64,000 nt of DNA. Source: Methylocella silvestris. Lineage in GTDB: Bacteria > Pseudomonadota > Alphaproteobacteria > Rhizobiales > Beijerinckiaceae. This document shows, in pieces, positions 9,991 through 19,429 of this stretch; the first letter of the stretch is position 1; every line of letters starts with the position of its first letter. The notes under the pieces were generated by a model, which searched no databases, was not told the DNA's origin, and was given only the letters and a program-made list of their open reading frames with translations. Position numbers and translations under genes: made by a program. The DNA lies in assembly GCF_002891535.1 (NCBI RefSeq), contig NZ_PDZR01000007.1, forward strand, positions 62,001 through 126,000. Direction: 5' to 3'.

Positions 9991-10575
9991 TTACATTTGC
10001 TTTGCGCCCTCGCCGGGGATCGAGGCGTCGCCCGCGCCGAGCGGGCGCTGCATCAGTACCGTATCGATCCATTGGCCAAGTTTTAGCCCGACCGAGCGCA
10101 ATGTCCCGTTATGCGCGAAGCCGAGGTTCTTGTGCAGGGCGATCGATCCTGCATTGCCGCTGTCGCCGATGACGGCGATCATTTGCCGCCAGGGACCTGC
10201 TTCGCAGCGCTCCAGAAGCGCTGCGAGCAGCGCCGTCCCGACGCCGCGTCCGCCAAAGCCAACGGCGACATAGACCGAATCCTCGATGGTGTGCCGGTAG
10301 GCGGTTCGCGCCCGATATTCCGCAGCGTAGCTGTAGCCGACGATTGTCCCGTCGATCGCGGCGACAAGAAACGGCAGCCCGAGCGCCAGCACAGCGGCGC
10401 GGCGCGCGGCGAATTCGTCGACCGAGGGCGGCGTTTCCTCAAAGGTCGCGAGGCCATAGCGGACATGATGGGCGTAGATCGCCAGCGCCGCCGCCATATC
10501 GGCCGCTGCCGCGTCGCGGATGATGAGCCCGCAATCGGATGGCGGATCTGGCCGGACGTCGGACCGCTTCATCAT
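9991..10575 (-). CDS. GNAT N-acetyltransferase, phosphinothricin-acetyltransferase-like
   Basis: 194 residues. The acetyl-CoA-binding region reads VAVGFGGRGVGTALLAALLERCEA, matching the GNAT (R/Q)xxGxG/A loop, followed by MIAVIGDSGNAGSIALHKNLGFAHNGTLRSVGLKLGQW, the typical C-terminus of the Pat/PhnO-like branch. Early residues (YAHHVRYGLATFEETPPS) match the substrate side of that branch. These enzymes acetylate small amines such as phosphinothricin or methionine sulfoximine; the actual substrate here is unknown. Its ATG overlaps the stop of the PQQ dehydrogenase gene (ATGA), so the two are co-translated. Confidence 0.88.
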   Translation of the reverse strand: MMKRSDVRPDPPSDCGLIIRDAAAADMAAALAIYAHHVRYGLATFEETPPSVDEFAARRAAVLALGLPFLVAAIDGTIVGYSYAAEYRARTAYRHTIEDSVYVAVGFGGRGVGTALLAALLERCEAGPWRQMIAVIGDSGNAGSIALHKNLGFAHNGTLRSVGLKLGQWIDTVLMQRPLGAGDASIPGEGAKQM

Positions 10576-12416
10576 TCGCCTTTAACAGGCAGCCCCTGCG
10601 GCAACGCGAAGACGAGCAGCGCGTCGCCCTGCGGATAGCCCCAGATCGCGCTGCCCCCCGCCGCGACGGCGATATATTGCCGGCCGCCTATCGCATAGGA
10701 AATCGGCGGCGCATTGACGCCAGCGCCACAATTGAAGCGCCAGAGCAGCGCGCCCGAGGCGGCGTCGAAGGCGTCGAAGAACCCGTTTCCTTCACCGGTG
10801 AAGACAAGGCCCCCCGCGGTCGCCAGCGCGCCGCCGACCAACGGCTGCGGCGTTTGATGGCTCCATAGAATCTTGCCGTTTTGCTTGAGATCGAGCGCGG
10901 CGAGCACGCCCCAGTTCGGAACATTGGCCGGATCGGCGGTGGTATAGGCGACGGGCGGCTTGCCGTCATGCGCCGGAAGGATGGCGGTCTTGAAAGTTGT
11001 CGGCAGATGCATCGCCGCGACATAGGCGATTCCTTTGGCTGCGTCGACGGCGGCCGGCGACCAATTGACCCCGCCGCCGACGCCGGGGGCGATCGTCACC
11101 CCTTCGGGCGTCGGCGCCGTGAACAGATTGTCCTGCGGCACGAAGGCGTCCGATTTATAAAGAAATTTGCCGTCGCGCCGGTCATTGACGAAATACCAGC
11201 CGAGCTTGCTCGCCTGACCGACGGCGGGAATGATCTTTCCGCCGATCTCGACGTCGAACAGCGAGGGCGGGCTCGCAACGTCATAGCCCCAAAGATCATG
11301 CGGAGCCTGCTGGAAATGCCAGCGCAGCTTGCCGGTTTCGACGTCCACCGCGACGAGCGAGACGGTGTAGAGATTATCGCCCGGCCTGCCGTCGCCGGTC
11401 GCCTGCGGCGAGGGATTGCCAATGCCAAAATAGAGAAGGCCGAGGGCTGGATCGAGCGCGGGCGTATGCCAGACCGTGCCGCCGCCGGTACGCCAGGCGT
11501 CGGGAAATTGCGCCATATCGGCTTTTTCGCGGGCGATATCGCGCGGCAGCGCGGCGCCATAGGCGGTCTTTTCGACGAAATCGCCCTCCCAGCCCGCTTG
11601 CGTTGAATCGAATTGCCAGATCCTCTGCCCTGTCGCCGCGTCGAAGGCGGCGAGAAAGCCGGAGCGTCCGTATTTTCCGGCGAGGCCGACGACGGTGCCG
11701 AGCGGCGCGCCGGGGCGCTCGCTTTCAAGGTGCAGCCCATAGCCGGCCCCGGTCACGCCGATGAACACCTTGCCGTCGTAATAAAGCGGCGCGGAATTGG
11801 CCCCGACGCCGCTCTGGCCCGAGGCGGCGCGCGATCCGGCACCGGCAATGTCGGCGAGCGCGGCCTTGTCCTCGGCGGTGCTGGCGTCCGGCGCGGCGAG
11901 CAAGACATTCCAGACGATCTCGCCCGATTTCGCGTCGAGCGTGATCAGGCGGGCGTCGACGGTGGCGACGAAAACCTTTCCTTCGCCCAGCGCGACGCCG
12001 CGATTGGCCGGTCCGCAGCAGAGTTTCTGCGCCGGCAGCTTATGCTCATAGCGCCAGATTTTTTCGCCGGTGCGGGCGTCGATCGCCGAGACGCTGGAAA
12101 AGGGTTCGGAGAGATAGATCACTCCGTCCGACACGAGAGGGGTCGCTTGAAACGTCGCCGCCTTGCCGGTCTGGTAGATCCATTTCGGCGCGAGATGCTG
12201 GACGTTCGCGGTATTGATCTCGGTCAGCGGCGAAAAGCGCAGATTGGAAAAGCTGCGCCCATTGGTCAGCCAGTCGTTTGGATCGGCCTCCGCCGCCAGA
12301 AGATCCGCGGATGTGACCTCGGCGGCGAGCGCGCCACAGGAATGTGCGGACCAGGAAACGGGCAGGCCGAAGCCGACCAGGACCCACGCGGCGGCGCGAA
12401 ACAGGCGATGGCGCAA
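10572..12416 (-). CDS. PQQ-dependent dehydrogenase (quinoprotein alcohol-dehydrogenase type)
   Basis: About 614 residues from a TTG start at 12416. It is preceded by GGGAGGAG and places a compact signal peptide (RHRLFRAAAW to GALAAE) at the N-terminus; a longer in-frame ATG at 12470 adds a non-signal leader. Periplasmic eight-bladed propeller: tryptophan-docking repeats such as GEKIWRYEHK, GQRIWQFDS, GKLRWHFQQ and GALLWRFN are visible. The vicinal cysteine pair over the cofactor reads KLCCGPANRG. No cytochrome c domain (no CxxCH) follows, so electrons must go to a separate carrier. The acid site reads HDLWGYD where relatives usually have HDxWDxD. Substrate cannot be assigned. Confidence 0.9.
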   Translation of the reverse strand: MRHRLFRAAAWVLVGFGLPVSWSAHSCGALAAEVTSADLLAAEADPNDWLTNGRSFSNLRFSPLTEINTANVQHLAPKWIYQTGKAATFQATPLVSDGVIYLSEPFSSVSAIDARTGEKIWRYEHKLPAQKLCCGPANRGVALGEGKVFVATVDARLITLDAKSGEIVWNVLLAAPDASTAEDKAALADIAGAGSRAASGQSGVGANSAPLYYDGKVFIGVTGAGYGLHLESERPGAPLGTVVGLAGKYGRSGFLAAFDAATGQRIWQFDSTQAGWEGDFVEKTAYGAALPRDIAREKADMAQFPDAWRTGGGTVWHTPALDPALGLLYFGIGNPSPQATGDGRPGDNLYTVSLVAVDVETGKLRWHFQQAPHDLWGYDVASPPSLFDVEIGGKIIPAVGQASKLGWYFVNDRRDGKFLYKSDAFVPQDNLFTAPTPEGVTIAPGVGGGVNWSPAAVDAAKGIAYVAAMHLPTTFKTAILPAHDGKPPVAYTTADPANVPNWGVLAALDLKQNGKILWSHQTPQPLVGGALATAGGLVFTGEGNGFFDAFDAASGALLWRFNCGAGVNAPPISYAIGGRQYIAVAAGGSAIWGYPQGDALLVFALPQGLPVKGE

Positions 12417-12574
12417 TGGCTCCTCCCACTCAAGAGCCTTTAGTCTAAGGGCGCATCGCCCCCGCGCCAACTCCTTGATGGAGGCGCGAGCGCATGCCTG
12501 TCCGCGCTCGCGGTGGGGGCGGGCAGCCGAGAAGGATGGGACGGAGCTCCGGGATCGGCGCAGCGCCCGGAAAA

Positions 12575-13327
12575 CTAGTTCCGGCGCGCGAGCGAGCGCA
12601 GAAATCCCTCATATTCCTCGTTCAGCTCCATGTCGACGGCAGGAGCCATCTTCAACAGCATATTGGCGGTAAACGCCTGATCGTTGCGGGTGTCCCCGAG
12701 GGCGTCGCGCAGGATCGGGACGTTATCCTCGATGTGCTGCAGGAAGGCGACGCCCTTTTCCAGCGTCTCGGTCCAGCGTTCGCGGGTCCATTTGGCCAGC
12801 GGATACATGATCTCATGAATGAAATTCGAATTGCGCGCCTTCTCGAAGAAGCGCAGGCCCGTGCTCCAGTTTTCTTTCGAGCGGAGCGGCGGCGGCGGCA
12901 GATCGGCGGCGAGCAGCTTCTTGCCGGCCTGGCCGGTAAAATCTTCCAGCGTCTCCGGATTGTCGATTTTCGAACGAAAATGCCACAAAGCGGACGCGCC
13001 GGGGAACTCCGGCCCCATGCTCTCGATGAGCGCAGCCTCGACCTTGTCCACCGCGGCCTGGTCGCCTTTCAGCGCCGCCGTCATGCAGAAAGCGAAGATC
13101 GCGTCATTGCCGACCTTCTGCACGCCTGGGCCTTGCAACTCGTCCGCCGATAGCGCCGGGGTTTTTCCGTCGGCGGGAATTTGTGCGAGACCCGCCCGCT
13201 GCGCCGTAATAAAGGCGGTAATTTCCAGCCAACCCATGAAATTTGCGATGAAAGCATCGGGATCCACATGCACAATCGCCAGATTGAGCGGCTCCTTGCG
13301 CTTTTTCAGTTCCGCCATGTCCGTCAT
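12575..13327 (-). CDS. Hypothetical cytoplasmic helical protein
   Basis: 250 residues from the ATG at 13327, which has GAGGA about seven bases upstream; an upstream extension to 13564 reads as Arg/Pro-rich non-coding sequence. There is no signal peptide or membrane segment. The protein is highly helical, with clusters such as MGWLEITAFITAQRAGL, NDAIFAFCMTAALKGDQAAVDKVEAALIES and NMLLKMAPAVDMELNEEYEGFLRSL. It lies alone, between the PQQ dehydrogenase and mutL. I recognise no domain and propose no function. Confidence 0.7.
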   Translation of the reverse strand: MTDMAELKKRKEPLNLAIVHVDPDAFIANFMGWLEITAFITAQRAGLAQIPADGKTPALSADELQGPGVQKVGNDAIFAFCMTAALKGDQAAVDKVEAALIESMGPEFPGASALWHFRSKIDNPETLEDFTGQAGKKLLAADLPPPPLRSKENWSTGLRFFEKARNSNFIHEIMYPLAKWTRERWTETLEKGVAFLQHIEDNVPILRDALGDTRNDQAFTANMLLKMAPAVDMELNEEYEGFLRSLARRN

Positions 13328-13663
13328 GAATCGATCCTCGAATAGGTGCTCTAACCGTTTCAGGCGGGAGCCGACGCCGCTCCGCCGGGACGAAGGCGTT
13401 CCCGTATGGAGCTGCGGGCTATGCGCCCCCGCCGGCGCGAGGCCGGGTCCGGCCGCGCGCGCTGACCGGAGATAAAGCGAAAATGGAGCCAGACCGGCGC
13501 GGGGACCAAAATACGGCCGCCGCCGCGCCTTGTTGTGCGTAAAATCCAGCCGGCCGCGGACCAATCAAGACTTGTCCCAATCAAGGTTTGCCCGAACCAA
13601 GGCCTGGCATGCGATAATCCCTTTCCGATTCGCTCCGGCCCGAAGCGATCTCAGAGATTTACG

Positions 13664-15484
13664 ATGGTCATCCGCCGTCTCGATCCTGTCTTGATCGACC
13701 GCATCGCCGCGGGCGAGGTGATTGAGCGTCCGGCGTCCGCGCTGAAAGAGCTGATCGAGAATGCGCTCGACGCGGGGGCGCGCCGCATCGACGTCGCCAT
13801 CGAGGCGGGCGGGCGCAAGCTGATCCGGGTCATTGACGACGGCTGCGGCATGTCGCTCGAAGATCTCGATCTCGCCGTCGAACGCCACGCCACCTCGAAA
13901 CTGGCGGACGGCGATCTGTCTTCGATCGAAACGCTCGGCTTTCGCGGCGAAGCGTTGCCCTCGATCGGTTCGGTCGCGGCGCTGGAGATTTTTTCGCGCG
14001 CGAGGGGTTCCTCCGCCGGCGCGCGCGTCAAAGTCGATTGCGGCGTGAAGGAGGGTCCGGCGCCCGCCGCGCAGCCGCAGGGCACGCGGGTCGAAATCCG
14101 CGATCTCTTCGCCGGAACGCCGGCGCGGCTCAAGTTTTTGCGCACCGACCGCGCCGAGGCGCGGGCCAGCGCGGAAATCGTCGAGCGGCTGGCGATGGCG
14201 CATCCGCAGGTGCGGTTTGGTTTTGCCTCAAGCGACGTGCGCGGCTTCGATCTTGCCGCCTGCGCCAATACGCCCGAGGGGCGGCTCATGCGCTTCTCCG
14301 CCGTTCTCGGGGCAGATTTCCGCGACAATGCGCTTTTTATCGACGCGGAGCGCGAAGGCGTGAGCCTGCAGGGTTTCGCCGGCCTGCCGACCTGGCATCG
14401 CGCCAGCGCCGCCGCGCAATATATCTTTGTCAATGGAAGGCCGGTGCGCGACAGGCTGCTGCTCGGGGCGGCGCGCGCGGCCTATATGGATTTTCTCCCT
14501 GCCGGCCGGCATGCCGCTCTCGTCCTGTTCCTCTCCTGCGATCCGCGTGAGGTCGACGTCAATGTGCATCCGGCCAAGGCCGAAGTGCGCTTTCGCGATC
14601 CGGGCCTCGCGCGCGGGCTGATCGTCGGCGCGCTGAAGCAGGCCCTTGCCGGCGCACAGCATCGCGCCAGCCCGGCTGGCGGCGCCAGCGCCCTCGACGT
14701 GCTGGCGCGGCGCGGCCACGGATTCCCGGACGCCCGCGGCGCGGCGAATTGGGATTGGCGTCGATCCCCGGCAAATCCTGGTTTTGATGCGGGCGCTTCG
14801 GCCGGCTTCGCCGAGCCCTCGCCGGCCGAAGCTTTCGCGGCGATTGAAAGCCTCGCCGCCGACGCCCGGGCAGGGGAGGCCGTCCCCGCGTTCGCGGATT
14901 TGGAAGCGCCGCTCGGCGCTGCGCGGGCGCAGATCCATGAGACCTATATCGTGTCGCAGACCCGCGACGGGATCGTCATCGTCGATCAGCACGCCGCGCA
15001 TGAGCGGCTGGTCTATGAGCGGCTGAAGGCGGCGCGCGCCGGGAGCAAGGCCCCGCGGCAGGCGCTGCTCATTCCCGCGATCGTCGAACTGGCGCGGGCG
15101 GAGGTCGAGGCGATCCTCGACGCAGCGCCTTTGCTCGCCGAATTCGGCCTCGTCATCGAGCCCTTCGGTCCAGGCGCCGTCGCCGTCACCGAGACCCCTG
15201 CCTTGCTGCAGGACCCGGACCCGACGCGGCTCGCGCGCGATTTGGCCGCGGCGCTCGTCGAGGATGATGGCGCGGCGGCGCTGGAGCGGCGCTTCAATCT
15301 CGTGCTCGCGACCATGGCCTGCCATAACAGCGTGCGCGCCGGCCGGCGCATGCGGCCCGAAGAAATGAACGCCCTCCTGCGCGACATGGAGCGCACGCCG
15401 GGCTCGGGCCAGTGCAATCACGGCCGCCCGACCTATGTCGAACTCAAACTCGCCGACGTCGAGAAGCTGTTCGGGCGCAGGTGA
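13664..15484 (+). CDS. mutL: DNA mismatch repair protein MutL
   Basis: 606 residues from the ATG at 13664 (MVIRRLDP), chosen because family homology begins here; upstream codons are not conserved-looking. The GHKL ATPase motifs are ELIENALDAGA, DDGCGM and TLGFRGEALPSIGSV. The C-terminal dimerisation domain carries DQHAAHERLVYE, the metal-binding motif of MutL proteins that nick DNA, plus ACHNSVRAGRRM and GQCNHGRPTYVEL. A Pro/Ala-rich linker of about 90 residues joins the two. It couples MutS mismatch recognition to strand removal. Convergent with the next gene, ten bases apart. Confidence 0.96.
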   Translation: MVIRRLDPVLIDRIAAGEVIERPASALKELIENALDAGARRIDVAIEAGGRKLIRVIDDGCGMSLEDLDLAVERHATSKLADGDLSSIETLGFRGEALPSIGSVAALEIFSRARGSSAGARVKVDCGVKEGPAPAAQPQGTRVEIRDLFAGTPARLKFLRTDRAEARASAEIVERLAMAHPQVRFGFASSDVRGFDLAACANTPEGRLMRFSAVLGADFRDNALFIDAEREGVSLQGFAGLPTWHRASAAAQYIFVNGRPVRDRLLLGAARAAYMDFLPAGRHAALVLFLSCDPREVDVNVHPAKAEVRFRDPGLARGLIVGALKQALAGAQHRASPAGGASALDVLARRGHGFPDARGAANWDWRRSPANPGFDAGASAGFAEPSPAEAFAAIESLAADARAGEAVPAFADLEAPLGAARAQIHETYIVSQTRDGIVIVDQHAAHERLVYERLKAARAGSKAPRQALLIPAIVELARAEVEAILDAAPLLAEFGLVIEPFGPGAVAVTETPALLQDPDPTRLARDLAAALVEDDGAAALERRFNLVLATMACHNSVRAGRRMRPEEMNALLRDMERTPGSGQCNHGRPTYVELKLADVEKLFGRR

Positions 15485-15494
15485 GCGGCGGCCG

Positions 15495-16496
15495 CTAATG
15501 CGCCCCAGCCGTTGGCGGCAAATAGTCATATTTGAGAAATTTCCGGAAAAATCCGACCGGAAACGCGCAGGAATAAGATCCCTCGACATAGGCGCCAAGC
15601 GTATAGGCGTCGAAGCCGATCGTCGCTGACGTCGCCGTAAAACTCCATTCCTTCAACTCGGCGGTGCTGACGGCGATGGCTTTTTCCAATTCGGCGATCT
15701 CGTCGCCGGAAAGCGTCACATCCGGCAGTTTTTCGTGCTTTTGCGCCTTGATCTGGGCGAGGCAGGAGTCCTCGAACGGCTGTTTGGCCGCCTCGTCGAA
15801 CATGTCGGCGAAGGCGAGTTCGCGGCCTGAAGCCAGATCGATGGCGAAATTCGACGTTTGCGTATTGCCATGCGCGCCGCCCGAATAATCATAAAGCTCG
15901 GTATGGCCGGAGACGAATTTTTCCGAGGCGAAAGGCGCGGTGACCTCCAGCCAGTAGGAATAGGTCTGGCCGTCGCGAATATCCTTGTCGCGAACGGGCG
16001 GAACCTCGTCGAGAAGAGACCCGACCTTTTGATTGAAGAGGATTTCTCCAGGCCGCTTCGGATCGACGAATTTCAACGCCTCGACATTGATGTCATATTC
16101 GCCGGGCTTGCCGACATGCTGGATGAACAGCGGCGCAAAGCCCGGCGGCGCCCCCGGCCCGCTTTGCGGCTCGCCGGCGAGAAAGGCGCGCCTGTCTGCC
16201 GTCTTTTCGACGAGACAGCTGTCGACGGCTTTGCCATCCTCGCTGACGCAAAGATTGGCGCGCTGCTCCAGCCAGCGGCGCTGCGAGATCAAAAGCGCCT
16301 GCCGATGCTCCGGCTTGAGGCTGTCCGCCAGGCCGTCATAGGCCTTGGTCATGGCCTCGTCCGCAGCGAGGACTGTGGGATTGGCGCAAATCGCCTTCTC
16401 GATCGGCGTAGCCGCCTTGGCGCAGTCGAAGGCCTCGGCCGGCGAGGCGAAAAGCCAGGCGGCGGCGAGAACGGAGAGTGTCAGGCTTTTGCGCAC
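15495..16496 (-). CDS. Exported LprI-like / RsiV-C-domain protein
   Basis: 333 residues with a clear signal peptide (MRKSLTLSVLAAAWLFASPAEAF). The first ~110 mature residues carry the four-cysteine DUF1311/LprI pattern: FDCAKAATPIEKAICANP, then AYDGL, QRRWLEQRANLC and SCLVEKTADRRAFL. The rest resembles the DUF3298/RsiV beta domain with GHTELYDYSGGAHGNTQTSNFAIDLASGRELAFADMF. LprI proteins are linked to lysozyme inhibition and RsiV domains bind lysozyme in Bacillus. A periplasmic envelope-protection role is therefore plausible but inferred. Single gene, convergent with mutL. Confidence 0.85.
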   Translation of the reverse strand: MRKSLTLSVLAAAWLFASPAEAFDCAKAATPIEKAICANPTVLAADEAMTKAYDGLADSLKPEHRQALLISQRRWLEQRANLCVSEDGKAVDSCLVEKTADRRAFLAGEPQSGPGAPPGFAPLFIQHVGKPGEYDINVEALKFVDPKRPGEILFNQKVGSLLDEVPPVRDKDIRDGQTYSYWLEVTAPFASEKFVSGHTELYDYSGGAHGNTQTSNFAIDLASGRELAFADMFDEAAKQPFEDSCLAQIKAQKHEKLPDVTLSGDEIAELEKAIAVSTAELKEWSFTATSATIGFDAYTLGAYVEGSYSCAFPVGFFRKFLKYDYLPPTAGAH

Positions 16497-16577
16497 AGGC
16501 GTTTCCTTTGGATTGCGACGATTTGGAAAAGCCGGCGCGAAATCATAAAGCGTGATCGATTCCGAAGAATTGGCGCG

Positions 16578-16599
16578 TGATGTCGGTCTTTCGACATCA
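16578..16599. repeat. Perfect 8-bp inverted repeat
   Basis: TGATGTCG and CGACATCA separated by six bases (GTCTTT), located about 80 bases upstream of the exported LprI-like gene. It has no following T-run. It could be an operator or part of a leader hairpin for that gene; there is no evidence to decide. Confidence 0.5.
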
Positions 16600-16748
16600 T
16601 GCCGAGGCCGTGCGATTGGACGAAGGCCAGCCTGACGTTATCTCAAACTTCGCGCAAGAGTCTGCCGGCGCTTGCTTGCCCGAAACTTGAACTTGGCCCC
16701 GCCAGCATGGATAAAGGCGCCGCGCCGGCAGGTCTCGCCCGGCGCCCG

Positions 16749-16857
16749 GAGCGCTTTCCGACCGAATATCTTCGTTCGGACGATAAGAAATCGCTCCCGA
16801 TTCAAGAGTCTGAGCCTATTCCAATCGGATTGCGTCTATCCGATCGGAATATGCTCT
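16749..16857 (+). repeat. Two-hairpin intergenic element, copy B
   Basis: Begins GAGCGCTTTCCGA, then a hairpin with GACCGAA/TTCGGAC arms (one mismatch), then CGATAAGAAATC. A second long hairpin follows: ATTCC-A-ATCGGAT pairs with ATCCGAT-C-GGAAT (16818-16850). The element ends in TGCTCT 13 bases before the purD start. It shares its fixed blocks and order with the element at 6211-6325 (opposite strand), while the stems differ in sequence but keep pairing. Confidence 0.7.
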
Positions 16858-16869
16858 CGAGGATTTGGC

Positions 16870-18168
16870 GTGGCGAAAACTGTTCTTCTTCTCGGCTCAG
16901 GCGGACGCGAACATGCGATGGCGCTGGCGCTCTCGAAAAGTCCGCTGCTTGGCCGCCTGTTCGCCGCGCCCGGCAATCCGGGGATTGGCGCGCTCGCCGA
17001 TCTCGCCGCGCTGGATATGACCGATTCTGGCGCGGTTCTCTCTTTCTGCAACGCGAAGGGCGTCGATCTCGTGATCGTCGGACCCGAGGCTCCGCTCGTC
17101 GCCGGGCTCGTCGATGCTTTGGAAGCCGGCGGCGTTATGGCGTTCGGACCGAGCGCGGCGGCGGCGCGGCTCGAGGGCTCGAAGGCGTTCACCAAGGAAT
17201 TCTGCGCGCGCTTCTCCGTTCCGACCGCCGCCTTTGGCCGCTTCGAGGCGCCGGCGCCCGCCAAAGCCTATGCAAGAGAAAAAGGCGCGCCGATCGTCGT
17301 CAAGGCCGATGGCCTCGCCGCCGGCAAGGGCGTCATCGTGGCGATGAGCCTCAGCGAGGCCGAGGCGGCGATCGACATGATGTTCGAAGGCGCCTTTGGC
17401 GCGGCCGGACAAACCATCGTCATCGAGGCGTTTCTGTCCGGCGAGGAAGCGTCCTTCTTCGCGTTGTGCGACGGGACAAAGGCTGTCGCCTTCGCTTCGG
17501 CGCAGGACCACAAGCGCGTCGGCGAAGGCGATACCGGCCGCAACACGGGCGGCATGGGCGCCTATTCGCCGGCCCCGATCATCGATGCGGCGATGAGCGC
17601 GCGGGTCATGGCGGAGATCATTGATCCCACCATGAAGGGCATGGCCGAACTCGGCGCGCCGTTCAAGGGCGTGTTGTTCGCGGGGCTGATGATCGGCGCC
17701 GATGGACCAAAGCTCATAGAATATAATGTCCGCTTCGGCGATCCGGAGACGCAGGTCATTCTACCGCGGCTCGAGGATGATTTGCTGACGCTTATCATCG
17801 CATGCGTTGAGGGGGATTTGCCTGAAGCCGCGGTTCGCCTGTCGCCGCAGAGCGCGCTGACAGTCGTACTGGCCGCAAAGGGCTATCCCGAGGCGCCAGA
17901 GAAGGGAAGCGAGATCAGGGGGATCGATGACGCTGGAGCCTTGCCGGGCGTTACGATCACCCACGCGGGAACGAAGATTCTGGATGGGCGCCTCATTGCC
18001 GACGGCGGCCGCGTGCTGAACGTCACGGGAGTGGGCGAGGATATCCGCGAGGCGCAAAGCCGCGCCTACGCCGCCGTCGACGCGATCGACTGGCCGGGCG
18101 GATTCTGGCGCCGCGACATTGGCTGGCGCGCCTTGAAACTTTTAAGCGAAGGCTCCCGTAAAGCCTGA
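16870..18168 (+). CDS. purD: Phosphoribosylamine-glycine ligase (GARS)
   Basis: 432 residues from the GTG at 16870, with GAGGA about ten bases upstream. Homology starts exactly here ([21 protein letters not shown]); the longer ATG frame runs through the upstream repeat element. Second step of purine synthesis: ATP-dependent joining of glycine to phosphoribosylamine. ATP-grasp motifs: [60 protein letters not shown] and [12 protein letters not shown]. Full length and intact. Confidence 0.97.
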   Translation: MAKTVLLLGSGGREHAMALALSKSPLLGRLFAAPGNPGIGALADLAALDMTDSGAVLSFCNAKGVDLVIVGPEAPLVAGLVDALEAGGVMAFGPSAAAARLEGSKAFTKEFCARFSVPTAAFGRFEAPAPAKAYAREKGAPIVVKADGLAAGKGVIVAMSLSEAEAAIDMMFEGAFGAAGQTIVIEAFLSGEEASFFALCDGTKAVAFASAQDHKRVGEGDTGRNTGGMGAYSPAPIIDAAMSARVMAEIIDPTMKGMAELGAPFKGVLFAGLMIGADGPKLIEYNVRFGDPETQVILPRLEDDLLTLIIACVEGDLPEAAVRLSPQSALTVVLAAKGYPEAPEKGSEIRGIDDAGALPGVTITHAGTKILDGRLIADGGRVLNVTGVGEDIREAQSRAYAAVDAIDWPGGFWRRDIGWRALKLLSEGSRKA

Positions 18169-18209
18169 CATGACGGCGAAAGCGCCGTTGGTTCAGAAAG
18201 GGATCCGCC

Positions 18210-18767
18210 ATGAAATTCAACCGTTCGGCTCTGGCCGCTACATGCCTCGCCGCCGCCCTCGGCTTCTCCGCCACAGCTTCCGCCGAAATGACCAAGATGG
18301 TTGGCGGCGCGGCGATGTATCCAAGCAAGAACATCATTCAAAACGCCGTCAACTCGAAAGACAACACCACGCTCGTCGCCGCGGTCAAGGCGGCCGGCCT
18401 TGTCGATACGCTTGAGGGCGCCGGCCCCTTCACGGTTTTCGCGCCGACCAACAAGGCGTTCAACAAGCTTCCGACCGGCACGGTCGAAAATCTGCTGAAG
18501 CCCGAAAACAAGGGGGCGCTGACAGGCGTTCTGACCTATCATGTGCTGCCGGGCCACATCACCGGGAAGGATCTTGCGAGCGCGATCAAACAGGGCGGCG
18601 GCGAGGCGACGTTCAAATCGGTGCAGGGCGAACCGCTGGTCTTTTCGGAAAAGGGCAAGGCCTTCGAGATCACCGATTCCAAGGGCCGCACGGCGCGCAT
18701 CATTATTGCGGACGTCATGCAATCGAATGGCGTGATCCATGTGATCGACGAGGTGTTGCTGCCCTGA
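18210..18767 (+). CDS. Secreted fasciclin-domain protein
   Basis: 185 residues with a signal peptide (MKFNRSALAATCLAAALGFSATASA) and one FAS1 domain. The conserved boxes are GPFTVFAPTNKAFNKLP, LTYHVLPGHI and NGVIHVIDEVLLP. The region VNSKDNTTLVAAVKAAGLVDTLEG is the usual FAS1 entry. Such proteins are periplasmic or surface adhesive proteins. It lies 41 bases after purD on the same strand with an AAAGGGA-type ribosome site, though a functional link to purD is unlikely. Confidence 0.95.
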   Translation: MKFNRSALAATCLAAALGFSATASAEMTKMVGGAAMYPSKNIIQNAVNSKDNTTLVAAVKAAGLVDTLEGAGPFTVFAPTNKAFNKLPTGTVENLLKPENKGALTGVLTYHVLPGHITGKDLASAIKQGGGEATFKSVQGEPLVFSEKGKAFEITDSKGRTARIIIADVMQSNGVIHVIDEVLLP

Positions 18768-18848
18768 TTTCGAATCATTGGCGGCAGGTGGCGCCTTGTG
18801 GTGCGTTGTTCCATTCGACGAATTGTGACAACGCGCTACAGCCGCGGC

Positions 18849-19424
18849 TCAATCCCGCTGTTGTGTCGGGGCGCATTGCGCAAAGACGATCTGCGTATCG
18901 CCATATTGCCGCGCTTCAACCCTGTTGAGGCCCGGCGGCAATGCGACCTCTGCTTCCGCCGCTTCCTCGATGACAACCAGGGCATCCAGCGCGAGCCATC
19001 CGCCTGACAGCAGCGAGGCGAGGGCCGGCAGCGCGAGGGCCTTCCCATAGGGCGGATCGAGAAAGGCGAGATCGTAGCGCTCGCCGTCTGGCGCGGGTCC
19101 GAGCTTGCGCGCATCGCGGCGCAGAACACGGGTTGAATCGGCAAGCTGAAGCGCCCCGATATTGGCGCGCATGACGGACAGGGCCTCGGCGCCCTGATCG
19201 ACGAGCAGGGCGAAGCCGGCGCCGCGCGAGAGCGCCTCGATCGCCAGCGCGCCGGTGCCGGAAAAGAGGTCGATGACGCGGCTTTCCTCGCGCGGGCGCC
19301 CGTAGGCGTGGCCCAAAATATCAAACAGGCTTTCGCGCAGCCGGTCCGCCGTCGGCCGGATCGCGCGAGACGGGCCGGGACCCTTCAGCGAACGCCCCTT
19401 GAGCCGGCCGCCGACGATTCGCAT
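18849..19424 (-). CDS. rsmD: 16S rRNA (guanine966-N2)-methyltransferase
   Basis: 191 residues. The N-terminus MRIVGGRLKGRSLKGP and TADRLRESLFDILGH are diagnostic of RsmD. The SAM-binding motif is VIDLFSGTGALAIEALSRGA, and the catalytic FLDPPYGKAL motif is the DPPY type for amino-group methylation. It methylates G966 in the small-subunit head during assembly. It follows the RluB-type gene by five bases on the same strand, a conserved rRNA-modification pair. Confidence 0.95.
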   Translation of the reverse strand: MRIVGGRLKGRSLKGPGPSRAIRPTADRLRESLFDILGHAYGRPREESRVIDLFSGTGALAIEALSRGAGFALLVDQGAEALSVMRANIGALQLADSTRVLRRDARKLGPAPDGERYDLAFLDPPYGKALALPALASLLSGGWLALDALVVIEEAAEAEVALPPGLNRVEARQYGDTQIVFAQCAPTQQRD

Positions 19425-19429
19425 GGGCG

